Positions 8,854 through 16,054 of a stretch of DNA of 51,446 bases are shown in pieces. Each line of letters starts with the position of its first letter. The stretch's first letter is position 1. Made by a program: the position numbers and the translations under genes. This stretch comes from Balneolaceae bacterium (GTDB taxonomy: Bacteria; Bacteroidota; Rhodothermia; Balneolales; Balneolaceae). Where the stretch lies: the NCBI GenBank assembly GCA_007132385.1, contig SLOU01000118.1:1-51446 (forward strand), written 5' to 3'. A model generated the notes under the pieces. It had not been told where the DNA came from. It saw only the letters and a list, made by a program, of their open reading frames with translations, and made no database searches.

Positions 8854-9417
8854 TCAAGAGGCCCCGTTTTTTATGACCTCGTAAATGACATAGGGTGGAA
8901 TATTGAGCATTTCCCGTTTGGTCTGAACATTCCCGAACACATGTTTTACCGGTTTTTTGAGGTGTCCGCTCGTCTGGTAGGCAAGAAACTTTCCTCCCTC
9001 CCTGAGAATTGTCTTGGTAGATTCGAGCACTTTCACTTTTCGGATCGGCTTGAGGAAGGAAAACGGTATTCCGGAAATCACGTAATCGATGTTCCCGATA
9101 TCTTCCGGCTTCAGGATTTCGATTACATCGCCGGCAAGCACATTGTGGACTTCGGCCCTGGAATCATTGATCGAATCGCGGAGAAAATCGGAAAAATTCT
9201 TATTGGCTTCCACCATGATGATCCGGGATCCCGCCGTCATTTTGTCCAGCAGGTATCTTGCAAAAACCCCGTCGCCCGGGCCGTATTCCACGATGGTAAT
9301 ATCCTTTGAAAAGTCGATATGGTTACAGACTTTTTTGACACAACGTGTGGAGGTTGGTGTGATGGAAGCAACATCCCGGTCTTTGATAAAATTCTTAATA
9401 AATTGAATCGTACTCAT
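8854..9417 (-). CDS. Class I SAM-dependent methyltransferase, PmtA/KsgA-like
   Basis: The 187-residue protein has a Rossmann-type SAM-binding core: VEYGPGDGVFARYLL (motif I, about residue 43), an acidic end of strand 2 in IIMVEANKNF, and DYVISGIPFSF (motif IV, about 110). The opening FIKNFIKDRDVASITPTSTRC and the overall length resemble bacterial phospholipid N-methyltransferases and the related rRNA adenine dimethylase group. The IPF at motif IV, where the rRNA enzymes have NxPF/Y, fits a small-molecule or lipid substrate better, but the true substrate is open. It starts 16 bases after uvrB on the same strand and is probably co-transcribed with it. Confidence 0.8.
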   Translation of the reverse strand: MSTIQFIKNFIKDRDVASITPTSTRCVKKVCNHIDFSKDITIVEYGPGDGVFARYLLDKMTAGSRIIMVEANKNFSDFLRDSINDSRAEVHNVLAGDVIEILKPEDIGNIDYVISGIPFSFLKPIRKVKVLESTKTILREGGKFLAYQTSGHLKKPVKHVFGNVQTKREMLNIPPYVIYEVIKNGAS

Positions 9418-9433
9418 AGTATTTAGCAGGCCT

Positions 9434-11479
9434 TCAGATTTCTTTTTCGATTTTTTCTATTTGATCCCGAATACGCGCAGCTTCCTCAAACTCCATATTT
9501 TTAGCAGCTTGCATCATGGAATTACGCAAATATTCGACAAATTTTTCCTTGCTTTCAAATGTAACTTCTTTCATGGCCGGATTGGGCTGATAAATAACAC
9601 CTTCTTCGGCTACTTTTACCACTTCAAGATACTCATTTTGAGAATCATCGCCCTCCAGGTCAAATCCTTTCGTTGAAATCAGGGAAGGATCCACTAGCGG
9701 TTTAAGGGCCTTTTTTACGGTCTGTGGTTCAATACCGTGCTCTTCGTTATACTTCTTTTGCAGCTTCCGGCGGCGATTCGTCTCTCCCACGACCTTTCGG
9801 ATACTGCGGGTCATTTTATCCGCGTATAGGATCGCCTTGCCACCTACGTTCCGGGCTGCCCGTCCGACAATCTGGAATAGCGAAGTCTCGGAACGGAGAA
9901 ACCCTTCCTTGTCAGCATCCAGAATGGCGACCAGAGTCAATTCGGGAATATCGATGCCTTCCCTGAGCAGATTTATCCCGACAAGTACGCTAAAATCGCC
10001 CCGCCTGAACTTATAGAGTACTTCGATTCGCTGAAGGGCGTCCAGTTCACTGTGCATGTAGGCAGCACTTACACCGAGATCTTTCAAATACTCACTCAAT
10101 TCCTCACTTAACCTCTTCGTTAGTGTGATACACAAAACCCGTTCATTATTCCGGACTCGTTTGCGTATTTCGTCGATCAGGTCATCGACCTGATTTTTAA
10201 GTGGCCTGACTTCGATTTCCGGCTCCATCAGCCCGGTCGGCCTTATAATCTGTTCTACGACGACTCCTCCCGATTGTTCCAGTTCATAGTCGCTCGGAGT
10301 AGCGCTGACAAATATACATTGGTTGATCATCCCTTCCCATTCCTCGAATTTCAGAGGCCGGTTATCCATAGCCGAGGGCAGCCGGAACCCGTGTTCCACC
10401 AGCTCGGTTTTGCGTGAGCGGTCACCACCGTACATCGCCCCGATTTGAGGGACGGTCTGATGGCTCTCATCCACCACAAGCAAAAAATCATCCGGAAAAT
10501 AGTCGATCAGGCAATAAGGCCTTTCACCTGGTTTCCGCTGACTGAGGTACCGGGAGTAGTTTTCTATCCCTGAACAGTAACCGATTTCTTGCATCATCTC
10601 GATATCAAAAAGGGTCCGCTGTTCAAGCCGCTTGGCTTCCAGAAATTTTTCTTCATCCCGCAGCACATCCACCCGGTGGTGCATCTCCTCGCGAATCTGT
10701 CCAATCGCCTCATCCAGCCGCCCTTTGGTCGTTACATAGTGAGAAGCCGGATAGATCCGGAACTCGTCCACATCTCCGATTACATTCCCCGTTTCCGGGT
10801 CAAACAGCTCAAGGTGTTCCACCTCGTCAGCCCAAAAACTGATTCTCAACGCTTCGTCCGAATAGGCTGGAAACAGGTCAACAACATCTCCCCGGACACG
10901 GAAGGTTCCCCGGCGAAACTCATAGTCGTCGCGACGGTAATGAAGGTCAACCAGATCGTACAACAACCGGTCTCGGCCATACGCTTTTTCTTTTTGCAGG
11001 TGAATTATGAGCCGTTCATATTCCGATGGTGAACCGATTCCGTAGATACAACTGACCGAAGAGACAATGATCACGTCCCTGCGACCGGACAGCAGGGAAC
11101 TGGTAGCACGAAGGCGAAGCCGCTGAATCTCTTCATTGATCGATAAATCCTTCTCGATGTATTTGTCCTGGGCAGAAAGATAGGCTTCCGGCTGATAGTA
11201 GTCGTAATAGGAGATAAAAAATTCAACCCGGTTTTCAGGGAAAAAATCGCTCAGCTCCCGGTAAAGCTGGGCAGCCAGGGTTTTGTTATGGCTCATCACC
11301 AGTGTTGGCTTCCGGACATTCTCAATCACACCAGCAATTGTCCGCGTCTTTCCCGAACCTGTAATTCCGAGCAGCGTCTGGAATTTGTCCCCGTGCTCAA
11401 TACCTTCTGTTAATTCATGTATTGCCTCGGGTTGATCACCGGCCGGAAGCCAGGGAGAATGTAACTTAAAATTGGACAT
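9434..11479 (-). CDS. uvrB: Excinuclease ABC subunit B
   Basis: The 681-residue protein is a full-length UvrB. The N-terminal Walker A GITGSGKTRTIAGV, the damage-probing beta-hairpin region around YYDYYQPEAYLSAQDKYIEK, the helicase motifs including VDESHQTVPQ and IVGRAARN, and a C-terminal UVR motif (about residues 640-681, EFEEAARIRDQIEKIEKEI) are all present. UvrB verifies bulky DNA lesions delivered by UvrA and recruits UvrC for incision. It heads a two-gene unit with the small methyltransferase and is divergent from tyrA across 127 bases. Confidence 0.98.
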   Translation of the reverse strand: MSNFKLHSPWLPAGDQPEAIHELTEGIEHGDKFQTLLGITGSGKTRTIAGVIENVRKPTLVMSHNKTLAAQLYRELSDFFPENRVEFFISYYDYYQPEAYLSAQDKYIEKDLSINEEIQRLRLRATSSLLSGRRDVIIVSSVSCIYGIGSPSEYERLIIHLQKEKAYGRDRLLYDLVDLHYRRDDYEFRRGTFRVRGDVVDLFPAYSDEALRISFWADEVEHLELFDPETGNVIGDVDEFRIYPASHYVTTKGRLDEAIGQIREEMHHRVDVLRDEEKFLEAKRLEQRTLFDIEMMQEIGYCSGIENYSRYLSQRKPGERPYCLIDYFPDDFLLVVDESHQTVPQIGAMYGGDRSRKTELVEHGFRLPSAMDNRPLKFEEWEGMINQCIFVSATPSDYELEQSGGVVVEQIIRPTGLMEPEIEVRPLKNQVDDLIDEIRKRVRNNERVLCITLTKRLSEELSEYLKDLGVSAAYMHSELDALQRIEVLYKFRRGDFSVLVGINLLREGIDIPELTLVAILDADKEGFLRSETSLFQIVGRAARNVGGKAILYADKMTRSIRKVVGETNRRRKLQKKYNEEHGIEPQTVKKALKPLVDPSLISTKGFDLEGDDSQNEYLEVVKVAEEGVIYQPNPAMKEVTFESKEKFVEYLRNSMMQAAKNMEFEEAARIRDQIEKIEKEI

Positions 11480-11567
11480 AAGAAGTAAAATACAGAGAGT
11501 TAGCGTTCATTAAAAAGATTTCCTTGCGAAAACTTTCCGGTATTCTACATTTTTCCCGGTTTTACAA

Positions 11568-11575
11568 TACCTTTG
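11568..11575 (+). promoter_or_regulatory. Candidate Bacteroidota-type -7 box ahead of tyrA
   Basis: TACCTTTG matches the Bacteroidota -7 consensus TAnnTTTG and lies 31 bases before the tyrA ATG. The matching TTTG at -33 is not clear, so confidence is low. Confidence 0.25.
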
Positions 11576-11606
11576 AAGGTTAAAGACATGACAACCAGAT
11601 ATTCAG

Positions 11607-12740
11607 ATGAAAGAAAAAGACCAGCTTAAAGTACAGCGACAACAAATTGACGCTATCGACAGCAAAATCCTGGACCTGCTCAAGGAGCGGAACGAGGTTT
11701 CGCAGGATGTAGTCAAAAAAAAGATCCGGAGCCAGCTACCTATTTTTGTTGCCAGCCGGGAACAGGAAAAAACCGGAAAATTCAGAAAAATGGCCGAAGA
11801 ACGGGACCTGGACCCCGACTGGGCTGAGGATTTTCTCAGAATGATCATGTCATCCTCCAGGGCGAGTCAGTCCAACGCAACCTTCCCGATGGCCACCTCC
11901 GAGCCAAAACATATCCTGTTTGTAGGGGGTGAGGGTGGAATGGGTCGGCTCTACAGGTCGATCGCCGGCCGCACAGGGCACCATACCTACAGCATTGACA
12001 AGGGGAACTGGTATGAACTCGAATCGATCGCCCCAAAATTGGATATGGCTGTTGTAACGGTCCCGATTAATATTACCGAGCAGGTGATCGAACGGCTGGC
12101 CTCCATGTTAAACAAGGAAACGATCCTTGCCGATTTTACAAGCAACAAGGTAAAGCCGCTCAATGCGATGATTCAGAATCATCCGGGGCCGGTTGTAGGC
12201 CTCCATCCCATGCACGGTCCGGATGTGCCGAACCTCTCCAAACAGCTTATGGTCGTTTGTCAGGGCCGCGAACCGGAAAAAACGAAATGGTTTGTAGAAC
12301 AGTGCAAGTTATGGGGCATGAGGATTAAAATCGTGGAGCCGGAAAAACACGACCACGTAATGCACCTGGTACAGGGTCTGCGGCACTATGTAGCCCTCCT
12401 TCACGGCTCCTTCATGAAAGAACATGACCTGAACCCGGGCGATATGCTTGATTATTCCAGCCCTATTTACCGCGCTGAGCTGATGATGACCGGGCGTATA
12501 TTTGCCCAGGATGCCGAATTGTATGCCGACATCGTCTTTGCAGACGAAAAGAGAAGGCTATTGCTCCTCGATTTCTTTCACCATCACCAGGAACTGGCCA
12601 AAATGATCGAAAAGGATGACAAAGCGGGCTTTATCCGTGAATTTGAAAGTGTAACCGATTTTTTCGGCAGTTTTGCCTTCCAGGCCCTCAAAGAAAGCGG
12701 ATACCTGATCAACCGGCTTTCCGACCGGTTTTCAAACTAA
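11607..12740 (+). CDS. tyrA: Bifunctional chorismate mutase / prephenate dehydrogenase (T-protein)
   Basis: The 377-residue protein joins a type II chorismate mutase (about residues 5-90: RQQIDAIDSKILDLLKERN, then PIFVASREQ with the conserved Arg-Glu) to a prephenate dehydrogenase (about 98-377). The dehydrogenase shows VGGEGGMGRLY, GLHPMHGPD with the catalytic His, LRHYVALLHGSFM and SSPIYRAELMMTGRIFAQD. Together they convert chorismate through prephenate to 4-hydroxyphenylpyruvate for tyrosine. Length and motif order match the enterobacterial T-protein closely (E. coli TyrA is 373 residues), and no C-terminal ACT domain is present. This architecture is characteristic of Gammaproteobacteria, so transfer is possible. 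It stands alone, divergent from uvrB, with no other aromatic pathway gene in the window. Confidence 0.95.
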   Translation: MKEKDQLKVQRQQIDAIDSKILDLLKERNEVSQDVVKKKIRSQLPIFVASREQEKTGKFRKMAEERDLDPDWAEDFLRMIMSSSRASQSNATFPMATSEPKHILFVGGEGGMGRLYRSIAGRTGHHTYSIDKGNWYELESIAPKLDMAVVTVPINITEQVIERLASMLNKETILADFTSNKVKPLNAMIQNHPGPVVGLHPMHGPDVPNLSKQLMVVCQGREPEKTKWFVEQCKLWGMRIKIVEPEKHDHVMHLVQGLRHYVALLHGSFMKEHDLNPGDMLDYSSPIYRAELMMTGRIFAQDAELYADIVFADEKRRLLLLDFFHHHQELAKMIEKDDKAGFIREFESVTDFFGSFAFQALKESGYLINRLSDRFSN

Positions 12741-12772
12741 ACGAAATAAATCGTACTCCCGTTACGTAATAT

Positions 12773-12896
12773 AATATTGTAAAGACCTTTTGAACGGTTT
12801 CGGCTTCTCAGCCGGTTAAGTATATTGTTTCAGAATATATCGGGCCGGTTGCACAGTCTGAGCGTGGCACTGTTTTACAATAAAATATTGTAGAGA
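12773..12896. repeat. Pair of AT-rich repeats AATATTGTARAGA, one inside a palindrome
   Basis: AATATTGTAAAGA (12773-12785) recurs as AATATTGTAGAGA (12884-12896), 111 bases apart, in the 198-base gap between tyrA and the lipoprotein gene. The second copy overlaps the palindrome TACAATA-AAA-TATTGTA (12876-12892). The first contains the symmetric AATATAATATT. The pair sits 43-166 bases ahead of the lipoprotein ATG and may be operator sites for it. Confidence 0.4.
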
Positions 12897-12938
12897 ACTC
12901 ACGTAATAATCTTTGGATAAAATCGATTTAGCCTGCAG

Positions 12939-13544
12939 ATGAAGAATATTGTTACCCTCTGTATCAGCTTACTTTTGTTTCCGCTGCTTATAGCATGCGA
13001 TAACAACCTGTTATCGGGCACCGACCCTGATACCCCCGAAGTAAAAGAACCGATACGTGGTGAAGGAATCGACCTTTCTGAACTCGGTACTACCGAAATT
13101 TTTGAATATGCAGCCCAAGCCAACAGCTTGTTTCTTCCCACAGAGATACCGGCAGTTGTATCGGAAAATCTTGTCCATGAATCGGTCATCGGGTTTACCT
13201 ATCTCGAGTTTAATGATACCGCCTGGAACCTGGATGGGCTTCAGATGAACGATCAGATCTCTCTGGATCTGCCGGATGATATCCGGATCGAAGCCACCGT
13301 TCTGCGTCAACAGGAGACGCTTCCATCGGTAACTGCGGTCACAGCTCAGCTAAATGATCCGCATGAGGGAACGGTCACACTGACCCAAGTCGGCCAGAAA
13401 ACCATTAGCGATATCAAGCTGGAAAGCGAGAATCGGCATTTCCAGGTTCGTTACGATCCCAATGACGGGTCACACTACCTGATGGAGATCGATCCTGCGC
13501 AGTCCGCAACGCTGCCAGGCGCCCAGCCGCTCCGTGTGGAGTGA
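12939..13544 (+). CDS. Putative lipoprotein of unknown function
   Basis: The 201-residue protein has a lipoprotein signal peptide, MKNIVTLCISLLLFPLLIAC, with the lipobox ending at Cys20, followed by DNN. An Asp directly after the lipid-bearing Cys favours inner-membrane retention under the E. coli rule, but Bacteroidota sorting differs. The mature part is mixed alpha/beta in appearance, rich in Asp, Glu and Thr, and has no motif I recognise. It converges on the HemD-like gene with 20 bases between stops. An AT-rich repeat pair precedes it and may control it. Confidence 0.7.
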   Translation: MKNIVTLCISLLLFPLLIACDNNLLSGTDPDTPEVKEPIRGEGIDLSELGTTEIFEYAAQANSLFLPTEIPAVVSENLVHESVIGFTYLEFNDTAWNLDGLQMNDQISLDLPDDIRIEATVLRQQETLPSVTAVTAQLNDPHEGTVTLTQVGQKTISDIKLESENRHFQVRYDPNDGSHYLMEIDPAQSATLPGAQPLRVE

Positions 13545-13564
13545 CAGAAGCTGCCGTGTGAACG

Positions 13565-14404
13565 TTATACAGCTAAATTGGGAAAGTGAAGGCTCAATTC
13601 TTTGATAAACACACCGAGCTTGGGACGCGTCGGTTCAAAATCGACATGAATGCCCTGACTCTCAAGTCCTTTCGTACAAACTGGCCCGACGGACGCTACA
13701 AAGGTTTTATTGAGTGCTTCCCGAAACTTTTCGACAACGTTGTCAGCGGCAGCCATCTCCATAACATGATGGATCTGGGTTTTACTGGTAAAAACCGAAA
13801 TTTCCACTTCTCCGTCCAGCACGGCTCGGAGCCCTTTTTTCAGCGGTTCAGTATCATCCGGCAGAGCCCAGCGGTAAACCGGGACCTGTACGACTTCTGC
13901 CCCTCGTTCCCTGAGTGAATCCATCAGTGGTTCGTTGGTTTCCCCGTACTCCTGGACGGCCACAGTCTTACCGGCAAGATCCCGGGTTTTCGGGTGATTG
14001 TTCATCGCTTCAAGCAGTTCTTCCCAAGTATTGGGTTCCGGGGCATTGACATGATAGCTGACCCCCAGTTCTTTCAATACCGTCACCGGCTTGGGACCGC
14101 GTACAACAATCGTAAGCCCGGTCAACGCCATAAGAATCTTGTCCATTTCATGACGTGTCCGGAGTGTATCGATCATCATTCTGGTACCCACGCCTGTCAT
14201 GCAAACAAGTACATCCACGTCCCCGCCAAATAAAAGATCTCCAAATTCAAAAACCTCCCCGTGCTCTTCCAGCGGGACTTCCTGCATGGAAGGAGCGCTG
14301 ATTACATCGGTTCCGTATTTCTCAAGCATCAAAGCAGCAGAATCAGATAACCGGCTTTCAAAACAGATCGCTTTTGTTCCGGAAAGTGGTTTTTCGGTCT
14401 TCAT
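13565..14404 (-). CDS. Uroporphyrinogen-III synthase (HemD)-like protein of the nitrate cluster
   Basis: I move the start to ATG 14404 (279 residues): AAGGAG lies 11 bases upstream, and the ORF-track extension overlaps the previous gene. The protein has the two-lobed HemD plan: lobe one around KAICFESRLSDSAALMLEKYG with GGDVDVLVCMTGVGTRMM, lobe two with LAGKTVAVQEYGETNEPLMD, VPVYRWALPDD and ISVFTSKTQIHHVMEMA. HemD closes hydroxymethylbilane to uroporphyrinogen III, the precursor of siroheme. Being the last gene of a cluster that encodes siroheme-dependent nitrite reductase, it may boost siroheme supply. HemD-like domains are also found in regulators, so a sensory role cannot be excluded. No methyltransferase or ferrochelatase for siroheme is in the window. 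Confidence 0.8.
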   Translation of the reverse strand: MKTEKPLSGTKAICFESRLSDSAALMLEKYGTDVISAPSMQEVPLEEHGEVFEFGDLLFGGDVDVLVCMTGVGTRMMIDTLRTRHEMDKILMALTGLTIVVRGPKPVTVLKELGVSYHVNAPEPNTWEELLEAMNNHPKTRDLAGKTVAVQEYGETNEPLMDSLRERGAEVVQVPVYRWALPDDTEPLKKGLRAVLDGEVEISVFTSKTQIHHVMEMAAADNVVEKFREALNKTFVASVGPVCTKGLESQGIHVDFEPTRPKLGVFIKELSLHFPNLAV

Positions 14405-14423
14405 ATGCCGTTTGTCTCCTTGT

Positions 14424-15893
14424 TTAATATTCCTCGACAGGAATAAATGACGTTTTGGGTGTTGTACATACTGAACATACGTAATTTCCGGGCAGATTCT
14501 CAAAAAGAGTTCCCTCTTTTATGCCAGCTTGGGGATCTCCGTACTCACTGTCATAGATCGTCATGCAGTTTCTGCACTGGTAGCTCGAATAGACAGGCTT
14601 CTCTTCGTTTTCTACGGCTGTCCGGTGGCTACCGGGTTCAAAGCCGGATTCCAGTTCGTTGAAGTAGGTTTTGCTAAGATCGATCAACAGTGTCGGGAGA
14701 TCGGTTTTCATCACTTTTTCGTCAAAGGTGAGGTATTCCGAGCTGTTCGGATTGAAATTTCGAGCATAAAGAATATTATATAACAGTTCTCCTTCGGGAC
14801 CTTTTTCCCCGAAATCCCTTTCGATGACAACCGATGTGAAAAGGAGCATATCGGGATCGGTTTTCACCGTAAACGTCAGCCCGTGCGTGCTGATGTCCTT
14901 TTGGTCGAGTTCACGTACCAGGTACGTCTTCAGTTCCAGGGCTTCCTCATCCATCACCGGCAAGTGCCAGTTCAGCTCCAGGGACGAGTGGCGCAGGTTG
15001 ATGCCGTACCGGCCCATAAGTTTTTCCCACAAAATGCGATCATCCGAACGGATTCCCTTGATGATGAATGATTTCCAGGGAGTGATGCTGATTTTCCCCA
15101 CCCGGGTCTGCTGGCATAATCGACAGGCTTCACTTAAAAATTCGATACCAAACCGATTATTCCGCCAGTAGAGCCCAAGCCATAGATCGTTGTTCTGCAT
15201 CGTATTCAACCCTTCATAATAGGGAAATAGGGAGGTCGGTTTTGAGGGTTTTTCATCTGATGCAACCGAATGGAGTTTCACTTCAGAGTCCACTTTTTTA
15301 TACAGCTCTCTGTGACTCAGCCCGGGTGATTCCTGCAGGACCTGCTCGATGTGTTTCGCAGCGGCCGCAATATCATTTTCGTGGATCAGGTCGGGCCAGG
15401 GGATCAGGGTGCTACTGTTTTCACTGGAATTCCGGCGTATATACAGATGCCAGTAGTGCTCCTGCCTGGAAGCAACAAAGTTGAAATGGCCCGTAAACAG
15501 GGGGACAAGGCTTTGAATCGGATCGATAATATTCACTTTGAACACAGGCTGATAGTCAAACCGGTCGAGGATGTAGTGGTAGACATCTTCCTTTAACCAC
15601 CAGGTACTGTCGGTTACATTAACCGATACGTAAGAACTCACTATATTTTCCTGTTTGAACGGCTTTTTCAGCCGGCCGGATTCGGTAATGTGATACGCCA
15701 GGCCGGTCTGATCCAGGAGAACGCCTGCTTTTGCGCTTTTTACCGGTTCCACCGGAAAGAGAATATCCTGCCGGGAACCGAACATAATATAGCCGTTGCC
15801 AGCTTCCCGCGACGCTTTCATCACCTGCAGCAGTTCTGCCGGAGAGATCAACCCTCCTTTTACAAATACCCGTATAATCGGAATGTCTTTCAT
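14424..15893 (-). CDS. NiR/SiR-like two-half-domain protein fused to rubredoxin, siroheme-binding cysteines absent
   Basis: The 489-residue protein ends in a complete rubredoxin (about 435-489) with YQCRNC and YVCSVC as the four iron ligands. The rest has the pseudo-twofold plan of nitrite/sulfite reductases. The first ferredoxin-like half lies at 5-50 (KGGLISPAELLQVMKASREA, YIMFGSRQDILFPV). The second is at about 235-290 (WRNNRFGIEFLSEACRLCQQ, VGKISITPWKSFIIKGI). Outside the rubredoxin the only cysteines are the single CRLC pair, so the four-Cys [4Fe-4S]-siroheme site cannot form. It is probably not a reductase but an electron-transfer or docking partner. It lies directly behind the nitrate reductase fusion with AAAGGA ahead of the ATG, which suggests it serves nitrate or nitrite reduction. 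Confidence 0.8.
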   Translation of the reverse strand: MKDIPIIRVFVKGGLISPAELLQVMKASREAGNGYIMFGSRQDILFPVEPVKSAKAGVLLDQTGLAYHITESGRLKKPFKQENIVSSYVSVNVTDSTWWLKEDVYHYILDRFDYQPVFKVNIIDPIQSLVPLFTGHFNFVASRQEHYWHLYIRRNSSENSSTLIPWPDLIHENDIAAAAKHIEQVLQESPGLSHRELYKKVDSEVKLHSVASDEKPSKPTSLFPYYEGLNTMQNNDLWLGLYWRNNRFGIEFLSEACRLCQQTRVGKISITPWKSFIIKGIRSDDRILWEKLMGRYGINLRHSSLELNWHLPVMDEEALELKTYLVRELDQKDISTHGLTFTVKTDPDMLLFTSVVIERDFGEKGPEGELLYNILYARNFNPNSSEYLTFDEKVMKTDLPTLLIDLSKTYFNELESGFEPGSHRTAVENEEKPVYSSYQCRNCMTIYDSEYGDPQAGIKEGTLFENLPGNYVCSVCTTPKTSFIPVEEY

Positions 15894-16054
15894 CGATTTA
15901 CATCCTTTTTATTGTTTTTATGCGGCTTATTTACCTGGTTTTTTCCTGGCGTGCTGTTTACCTGATTGATTTGCAAACTGTGTATTGGATACTGTCTGCA
16001 GTGTATAATCATTTGCGCAACTCTTTGTCCAGATGAGAATCCCTGTCTAGCGGC

